Below are positions 57,132 through 64,000 of a DNA stretch of 64,000 nucleotides, one piece after another. Origin of the DNA: Pseudofabraea citricarpa. Taxonomy: Eukaryota; Ascomycota; Leotiomycetes; Helotiales; Dermateaceae. Position numbers and translations under genes: made by a program. Numbering within the stretch: the first letter of the stretch is position 1; each line of letters begins with the position of its first letter. The stretch lies in NCBI GenBank assembly GCA_029641185.1, contig JAPWGK010000004.1:2232001-2296000 (forward strand). The letters run 5' to 3'. The notes below the pieces were generated by a model, which worked only from the letters and a program-made list of their open reading frames with translations, was not told the origin of the DNA and did not search any database.

Positions 57132-58440
57132 GAAAAAATACACGTCCGAAACTCCCCTCGAGCCGCTGCTGTACTGTAAAGCCTAGAGAGATCTTCATCT
57201 GTTAGACTTTCCATCTGCCCTCCGCCCTGTGTGCTGCCTACCCTACCTACCTAGCGTAGCCTTTCCTGGGCTTCGGCTTTAGGCTTGGCCTCGCTTTGAC
57301 TTTTTTTGTCTTTGACTTTGTCTCTGACTTACTATACCTTCGAGAAGCACGCGTGGAAGGAGTCGGAAAGGGGGAGGGAAAGGTAGAGTAGAGTTCAGGA
57401 AAAGACATGACGGATCCGAAGTCTAAATCTCCCCTTTTTCCTGCTTCTCTCGCTCCTTTCCTACTTGGTCGCAATCTCGGATGTGAATCGAGAGTTTTTT
57501 CTGTTTTTTGTTTTTTTTTTTCTTTTTCTTCTGGGCTGGTATGGTAGGTAGGTAGGCGCTGGCTGCGTGCTGTGCTGTTGCTATGCTATACTACCTAGGT
57601 ATATATCGTGCCGCGTTCGATCGTTCATCGTGAGCATCGGTTGGTATTCTTGTTTTTATTCCTGGTTCTTGTAACGTGATCTCTCTACTCGCGACATTGT
57701 GGTTCAACGCGAACGAGGAGAGAGAGAGAGAGAGAAGAAAGGCTTGCTTGAAAAGTTGTCGTGCTTTGCCCTGCTGTGTCTATCGTATTATGATACGGAA
57801 AGGAGAGGAGAGAGTGTATAGCTCATGCCAAGGTTTAGGAGATGGAACCGGTTTGGTCATCTCTGATTTGATATTTCTGTTCTTTTCTTTGATGTATCTC
57901 TTGGGTTTGGCTGGAAGGTACAGTGCTGCAGGAGGGTGCTTACTTGATTAACCAACCACTCTTCTTGTTTTCTTTTCTTTTTTTTTTCTTTTTCTTTTTT
58001 TTAATTCCTTTTCTTGTTCTTTTTATATTCTGCTTATTTCTGCTCTGCTGAGTTGAGGTTTGAGCACTCTTGAGGACCTCTCACTCTCTCCCTCACTCTC
58101 TTAAAGGAAAGAAAAGATAAACTGGTTGAGGCAATTGGTTTAGGTAGAGTGAAGTATTGAGAGAGAGGTTAAAGCTCTTGCTGCTACCAAAAGTTCTACC
58201 TGTCTCTTCAGGGGTTAGATGCTATAATTTCCTTCTCAATTTTCCTATGTTCCTGATCTCGCTTTCGAGATTAATACACAGCGAGAGGGATTAAGAAGTC
58301 TTCATCACGATATCACAGACACGACCTAGCATCGCATTACACAACATCACACACTCCACCAGTCCAGGAGATAGATGATATTTCATTCGGAAGTGGTATA
58401 CATATCTATCAGTAAAAGCCCCAACAACCCCTCCCAAACC

Positions 58441-59509
58441 CTACAAATCAGCCTTCCCAGTTGATCCCATGACATCCATCTGATACTCGATCAGTTCCTG
58501 GATCAGGCTCGTTCCCTTCTCCAACAGCTCCGTCAGCGGCACCTTCCCCGTGTTCTCGGCTACGTAGGCGCTGTACTTGTGCAGCACCAGCTCGTTCACG
58601 TTGCATCTCGTCATGCCGCCTTTGATACAGCCTTGCATTGTCGCGTCGGGGAAGGTATTCGTGCCGTGCAGGACCAGCTGGGCCTTTCCCTTGGTCGCCT
58701 GTCTGATTCTCTCGAGTCTTTTGTAGGGAGAGATGGTTAGTAACTTGTTCATTCCATGTACCGCAAGCAAAGCAAGCAAAGCAAGCAAGCACAGCAAGCA
58801 AAGAAACGAACAAGAGGAGAAACGAGAAAGGAACGAGAAAACACACCTCGGAAAATCCAGCTTGATATTCTCGATCCCCCCATAGTTCCCATGCACGTTC
58901 CCAAACGCCGGCGCCAGAAAGTCGATGCCCGTCTCGACAAACTCCAACGCCTCGGCCTCGGTCGTCAGCAGGCCCTCCAGATCGCCCGTGTCCTGCACGC
59001 CGTCCTCGCCGCCATTGATGCGGCCCGGCTCGGCCTCGGTGGCGATGCCTCTCGAGTGCAGGTACTCGGTCAGCCGCCGCGTCTTCTCGAGGTTCTCCTC
59101 CTTCTCGTAGTGCGACATGTCGACCATGATGCTGTCGAAGGCCTCGTACGACGCCGCCGCCATGATGGCTTCTTCCGACTGCGCATGGTCCAGGTGCAGC
59201 GCCACCGGCACGCTCGCGGTCGAGCACGCTGCTGCTGCGAGGTGCACCAGCAGCGGCGAGTATGTCAGCGACCATGGGAATAGCAGGATCTGTAGCGGCG
59301 ACCGCTTCTTCTCGGCCGCCCGGATGCACGCGACGATGGTTTCCATGTTGTACTGTTTTTTGGCGGGCGTGTTAGTTTGATGCATACATAGATGGGGAGA
59401 TAGGGAGATGGGGAGGACGTACGGATACCACGCCTATGATTCCATAGCCGCCTTCTTCTGCTTTCTTCAGCATGGAGATGGCCTTGTTGTCTTGCATTGA
59501 TTTTACCAT
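58441..59509 (-). CDS. Class II (zinc) ketose-bisphosphate aldolase
   Basis: Three exons (59423-59509, 58847-59352, 58441-58717) join to 289 aa. The start is the ATG at 59509 (MVKSMQDNKAISMLKKAEEG). The fold marks are VALHLDHAQS with catalytic Asp and zinc His, SIMVDMSHY, AEPGRINGGEDG, FLAPAFGNVHGNYGG with the second zinc His, and QLVLHGTN with the third. The C-terminal CNVNELV holds the substrate Asn. It splits or joins dihydroxyacetone-phosphate-type substrates. The length and sequence are closer to bacterial tagatose/fructose-bisphosphate aldolases than to the longer fungal glycolytic enzyme, so a role in catabolism of an uncommon sugar is likely. A DenD-like dehydrogenase lies 0.5 kb upstream on the same strand. 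Confidence 0.9.
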
Positions 59510-60010
59510 TTTGTGTTGTGGTTTTTCTTTGGTTTTAGTTTTGTTTTATTCTTTGGCTTCTGCCTTTTGAGCCTGTGAGGTTGGAGTACAAGTCAGGTAG
59601 TAGAAATCGACTAGGAAAGGTACACAAGACAGGACGGACTGGGTAAATGCTGAGATGTGAGAAGATGAGATTCAACCGGCTTGAAAGATAACGTAACCAA
59701 GTCAATTGGAATCACACAAATAGATACATACTCCCGCCATCATGCCCCGACTCGTTACATGCATGCATCTCGGTGCAGTAACATTCGGTCTTCTTGCCGG
59801 TATCAAGAATTTACCCCTCCACCCTGGGATGAGGGGCAGGTTCGGCTTATCGCTTATCCGAAAAGTGAGGGGTGAAGGTGGGGGATGTCATTCAACACTC
59901 CCTTACTCCATTGACAAGCAACTATGCAACATCAACACCATGTAAAGCTGTAGCTAATAATCAGAACAAAGAAAGTAAATAGATAAATAAAACATAGCAA
60001 GAATATACAA
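59510..60010. other. Intergenic, aldolase promoter
   Basis: About 500 bp separate the aldolase start from the stop of the dehydrogenase gene. Nothing else is evident. Confidence 0.45.
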
Positions 60011-61000
60011 TCAACCACTCTCCTTCACGCTATCCACATAATCCCGCACGGCCTGCTCAAAGCTGCCATCCCTCTTGAAGCCCAAGCCGTACGCGAGCGA
60101 GTTATCAAACTCGGTTCCCCAACTCCTCAGAATCCGCTCCATATCACCATCCGTCTCCTCCTTCAACAAACTCAGCTTATCCTCCCCGCCAACCGCCGCA
60201 AGCGCATCCATCATATCCTGGACACTGACGCCAATGCCCGGCAGGTTGACGACCCTCTTATGCGTCGGCAGCTTAGCCGAGTCGACACTGAGGCTGTAGA
60301 CGAGATTCTCACACAGCGTCTTGGGCGAGCACAGCCATGAGCGGAAGCTGCGATCTTGCAGTGGGATAACGCACGGCACGCCCGCGAGAGGCTCGCGGAT
60401 CATGCCGCTGAGGAAACTCGACGCCGCCTGCGTCGGCTTGCCCGGTCGGATCGAGATGGTGGGAAAGCGCAGCACCAGGCCGTCGATGAAGCCGCGCCGA
60501 GTATACTCGTTCACGAGCGCCTCGCACATCAGCTTCTCGGCCCCGTAGCTGCCCTCGGGCGTGGGCACCACCGTCTCGTCGATGACGGCAGGCAGCGGTT
60601 GACCGTAGACGGCTTGTGACGACGCGTATACCAGCCTGATCTTCTTGCTCTGCTCCTGCGTTGAGGGTGTCTTCCGCAGCTGCTCCAGTAAGCGGTATGT
60701 CGACTCCATGTTCACCTTCATCCCCAGCTCGAAGTTCGCTTCCGCCCCAGACGACATGATGCCGTGGAAGACGAAGATGGCGTCGAGGGGGAGCGATGAC
60801 TCGATCAGGTTCGTCAGCGACGTGGCATCGCACAGATCTGCCTTGATCGATTTGGCGTTCCCTGGGTGTGCGACGGAGTCTGGGATTGGTGGTGCGATGA
60901 TATCTGTCAGGATGACTTGGTTTGCGGCGTCGTTCAGGAATCGTGTTGCCATTAACTGGCCGATGAAGCCTGCGCCGCCAGTAATGAGAATCCGAGGCAT
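60011..61000 (-). CDS. NAD-dependent epimerase/dehydratase family, DenD-like
   Basis: This single-exon gene encodes 329 aa. It is an extended short-chain dehydrogenase: ITGGAGFIGQLMA binds NAD, LTDI is the acidic turn, and the catalytic Tyr-Lys pair lies in SYGAEKLMCE. The stretch FVFHGIMSSGAEANFELGMKVN is close to that of D-erythronate dehydrogenases (DenD), which oxidise D-erythronate at C2 to the 2-oxo acid. Other related epimerases cannot be excluded. GC content at third positions looks higher than in the polyketide cluster. With the aldolase and the zinc dehydrogenase it may form a small sugar-acid utilisation group. Confidence 0.88.
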   Translation of the reverse strand: MPRILITGGAGFIGQLMATRFLNDAANQVILTDIIAPPIPDSVAHPGNAKSIKADLCDATSLTNLIESSLPLDAIFVFHGIMSSGAEANFELGMKVNMESTYRLLEQLRKTPSTQEQSKKIRLVYASSQAVYGQPLPAVIDETVVPTPEGSYGAEKLMCEALVNEYTRRGFIDGLVLRFPTISIRPGKPTQAASSFLSGMIREPLAGVPCVIPLQDRSFRSWLCSPKTLCENLVYSLSVDSAKLPTHKRVVNLPGIGVSVQDMMDALAAVGGEDKLSLLKEETDGDMERILRSWGTEFDNSLAYGLGFKRDGSFEQAVRDYVDSVKESG

Positions 61001-62751
61001 GTTGGTGCTTTTCTCGTCTTATTCGTCTCGAGGATTATATGAGTGGAATCAAAATGTAAGGTTTTCTTTTTGTTTGATGTTAGATGGAAGGTCGGTAATT
61101 GATGACCTGTTTATTTGCCTCTTTATCTTTTGTTAATGTGATATATCAAGGACAGATGCGATTTTGAGTGGATCGCTTCGACTTGATATTGATCATCGTC
61201 CATCATTTATCGGCCGACCGGCCGATGTCTCTTGTCGATTTTGCGGGGTGATGTCCGAGAAAGACCAAAAGGTGGGGAGGAGGGGGTAAGTGGAGGAATT
61301 GACTTTTTCCGCCTTGCTCTTATGGGTGGAGGTGCGTTTACTTCTCATGTGACATTGATCTGGAAGTATTCGGCTTCTGGTTGACGATGCAGAAATCTTG
61401 TCGCTGATGTACTCTGGAAGATTGTCGCTATGAAGACTGTCTAATTCTGAAATGTCTCGTGACATCGTCTTTTTCTGCTGTACGTTGTAGTAGGAAAGGC
61501 TACTTCTGTGAGTAAACACATATAGACTGTGAGATGTATTACTTCTTGCATCTGAACCATAACTTTTCTGCCACCAAGCCACTCCCTTGGATCCGCAAGA
61601 TGAAGATAGGGAAGAAAGAGGGAAAAGAGTAAAGTGAAGCGAGCAACTTGGCCCCACTTCGTTCTTTGTGTAAATTACGCGACGAGATGTGTTCTCTCTC
61701 TTGTTTGTTTGGCTTATTATTTCTTTCGGGTTGGAATTATCTATGGAAAGTGAACAAGGTTTAGAGCCGTATACTAGAATTAGGTTCTATGCCAGCGAGC
61801 TTACTTCTAAAACGGGATTTTCCTTTGAATTATTTTTCGATTGATTTGTGAATTCTAGCCATCATGATCCGAATTCGCACATGACACGAATCGAGTGTCG
61901 TAAAGAAATTTTATTCATAATCGGCAAAAATATAGTTTGATATCCAATTGAACATGTCATTGAATCTGAATTGGCATCTTTGAGTTGCGTGAACCAGCTG
62001 ACTTTGAATTCTTGCAAGTCATCCATCTCTTAAGAGTTCATTCCCCCTTCGAACGATTGTCGGCGTTTAAACACGTTCAGTTTCCAAAAATGGCGATTTC
62101 ATTTCTCGTGCGAGGGAATTCATCGCTTTATAAATCAACTCCAACTACACAGTTCTTCGTCATGCAAAACCTGGGATGTTTCCATATATCAATACGTCAC
62201 CTGCGGCGAGATCAGACCACATGGGTCGCTTAACGATCGGTTATTCAACGGTCTCCTTTTAAATGGACGGTGAAGCATCCACTTCCCGCAACCCGTTCCA
62301 CATCAACATCATCCTATCGATTAAGATCATGATGATCCATAGTAGACCATAAAATTTGAATGCGTCACTGCTATAGATCGAGAAAGAAAATCACGGTATA
62401 TCATCTTTCGTTAACTGCTTAAACTGGGTTGCATTTGTCAACTTTTCGAAAGAACCCAGTCGGATTTTCTTACTTGAGATCGTTATGGAAGTCATCGGTA
62501 TTCCAGGACTATATATTTGGTGGTTATGTCATGTTTTTCTGGGTCCTGACTCGAATTTCTTCTGGATATGTTGATTCCTCGTGCGGTATGACGGAGACAC
62601 TCCCACATGATCTTTCATCTGGTCGTGACATCAGAAGCATGTCTTCTTATATCTAGAACTATCTTGTCTGTAGATATGCTCCTCTATTCACAAACCCATT
62701 CTCTCCCTCCCAATTCTCCCACTCTATAATACTAAAATCTTAACATCCATC
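61001..62751. other. Divergent upstream region
   Basis: About 1.7 kb separates two divergent starts. On the minus strand an ATG at 61465 opens a 90-codon frame (MSRDISELDSLHSDNLPEY...) ending at 61193; it is hydrophilic and matches nothing I know, so it is a weak candidate. A TATAAT word at about 62725 lies shortly before the zinc dehydrogenase start and may be its TATA element. Confidence 0.35.
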
Positions 62752-64000
62752 ATGTCTACCACCGTACCCGCGTAAGTTCCTCTAGCATGTATCTGATCAC
62801 GTCCACTAACCCCAAACCCAGACCCGCCTACACGACAGAATACAAGCCACATGCCACCGAGAAGATGAAAGCCGCGCAGTGGCAGGGCACCGAGAAGATT
62901 GAGATCGGAGTAGTTCCGAAACCCACCATCACGGCACCAAAGGATGCCATCGTGCGAGTGACGCACACGACCATCTGCGGCTCCGACCTGCACATGTACG
63001 TCGGGGAGCTGAACGCCGCGATGGAGAAGGGCGACATCATGGGCCACGAAGCGATCGGCATCGTCGAGGAGATCGGGAGCGGGGTGCAGGAGATCAAGGC
63101 GGGCGACCGCGTGATAATCCTGCCCGTCATCGCGTGCGGCGAGTGCTTCTACTGCGAGAAGAAAGAATACTCGCTGTGCGAGCGCACGAACCCGTCCAAG
63201 GAGATGGAGAAGACGTACGGCCATCGCATCTCGGGCATCTTTGGCTACTCGCACTTGACGGGCGGCTACCCGGGCGACCAGGCTGAGTACTGCCGCGTCC
63301 CTAATGCCGATCTGACTTGCATCGTGGCGCCGAAGGATATCGAGGCTAAGAAGATCCTTGGGCTCGCCGATGTCACCACTACGGCCTGGCATGGCTGCGA
63401 GTTGGCTGAGGTGCAGAAAGGTGATGTTGTGGGCGTCTGGGGATGTGGTCCTATTGGATTGTCAATTCTACGCCTCTCCCTCTTTCGTGGCGCGCAGAAG
63501 GTCTATGCTATTGATGTGGATAAGCATCGGTTGGATCTCGCTGCGTCGTTTGGTGGTATCCCGATTAATGCATCAGAACATAAGGATGTTGCTGAGTATA
63601 TCTTGAGCATGCAGCCGCGTGGTCTGGATCGTGGAATCGAGGCGAGTGGATTCCGAAGCACGAATACGTTCCTTCATACCGCTATGAGAGCTGTGGGTTT
63701 GGAGAGGGATAGTGGAGATACGATCACGCAGTGCATCAAAGCTACTCGGAAGGTAGGGAATATTGCTTTGATCGGAGATTTCTTCTTTGAGACAAATCAG
63801 TTTCCTATCGGAGCTCTGATGGAGAAGAGTATTACTTTACGAGGCGGCCAGCTGATGGCTCAGAAGGTATTTTGCACTCCAGATTTTGCCGATACGATGC
63901 TGATATCCGCGATGCAGTATTATCCATATCTTCTTGATATTGTCGTCAATGGAGAATATGATCCGTCTTTTATGTTTACCCACGAAGGTACGTGATATGA
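62752..64000 (+). CDS. Zinc-dependent alcohol dehydrogenase, 3' part outside window
   Basis: A short first exon (62752-62771, MSTTVPA) joins through a 50-nt intron to a long second exon (62822-63987), which ends at a GTACGT donor; the gene continues past the window. The protein is a medium-chain dehydrogenase. Catalytic zinc ligands are Cys in TTICGSDLHMY and His-Glu in MGHEAIG, the structural zinc site is CGECFYCEKKEYSLC, and the dinucleotide loop is GVWGCGPIGL. The long form with GYSHLTGGYPGDQAEYCRV and FRSTNTFLHTA resembles glutathione-independent formaldehyde or threonine/polyol dehydrogenase-like fungal enzymes. It oxidises an alcohol with NAD. It starts divergently from the DenD-like gene and may belong to the same catabolic group. 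Confidence 0.92.

Larger units (their letters stand above)
54990..58440. other. Gene-poor microsatellite belt
   Basis: About 3.4 kb without a supported gene. Repeats include GGTGC units (56649-56678), (CT)n (56949-56986), (GAAA)n (57098-57131), GGTACGGTAC words (56571-56583) and many T-rich tracts (57495-57530, 57970-58010). Open frames here are composition artefacts. It may contain regulatory or untranslated RNA, which cannot be judged from sequence. Confidence 0.55.

Noticed and set aside
58448..59329. 293-codon second frame across the aldolase
   Set aside because: It is an out-of-frame shadow; the other frame carries the zinc and catalytic motifs.
62724..63392. 222-codon minus-strand frame
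   Set aside because: It is an antisense shadow of the zinc alcohol dehydrogenase, favoured by high third-position GC.
1..64000. tRNA, rRNA or CRISPR elements
   Set aside because: I found no B-box-like tRNA core in a proper context, no rRNA-like stretch and no spaced direct-repeat array.

Overview
The window is a piece of a filamentous ascomycete genome. Genes are split by short introns (about 45-160 nt) with GT...AG ends and CTAAC/CTGAC-like branch sites, genes lie on both strands, and the families are typical of Pezizomycotina (HR-PKS, Zn2Cys6 factor, cytochrome P450s, S10 carboxypeptidase, fungal EthD and cyclase-family proteins). I could not fix the species. Most gene models were spliced by eye; each listed multi-exon model keeps a reading frame through all its joins and gives a protein of the length expected for its family, except where stated.

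Region 1 (about 0.3-31.7 kb) looks like a polyketide biosynthetic cluster. The core is a full reducing PKS (KS-AT-DH-MT-ER-KR-ACP, 15859-23948, minus). Around it lie two P450s (2437-4330, 25057-26891), an extra HMG-CoA synthase with an intact Glu/Cys/His active site (5015-6688), a wax-synthase-like MBOAT acyltransferase (7240-8750), an EthD-domain protein that I found only by splicing (14640-15244), an alpha/beta hydrolase of the polyketide-transferase type (27625-28654), and a free-standing ACP-carnitine-acyltransferase didomain (29352-31653). A capsule-type glycosyltransferase (326-1531) lies at the edge. An F-box-like protein, a secreted zinc metallopeptidase and a secreted serine carboxypeptidase sit between the cluster genes and may be bystanders. 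The extra HMG-CoA synthase can be read three ways: self-resistance to a product that inhibits HMG-CoA synthase (as reported for the fungal beta-lactone 1233A/hymeglusin), supply of an HMG acyl group for transfer, or, less likely, true beta-branching chemistry.

Region 2 (32-41.3 kb) holds an alpha/beta hydrolase, a tiny tail-anchored protein of 81 aa, a cyclase-family metal hydrolase, an aldo-keto reductase and a Zn2Cys6 transcription factor. The last three may be cluster periphery.

Region 3 (41.9-58.4 kb) is gene-poor and packed with microsatellites and purine/pyrimidine tracts. It holds a small secreted protein, a single-pass membrane protein with Ala/Gln/Ser-rich 22-residue repeats, a C2H2 transcription factor, and an 884-bp terminal-inverted-repeat element with an 8-bp target duplication and a decayed coding frame.

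Region 4 (58.4-64 kb) has a class II aldolase, a DenD-like sugar-acid dehydrogenase and a zinc alcohol dehydrogenase that runs off the window. Together they suggest sugar or sugar-acid catabolism.
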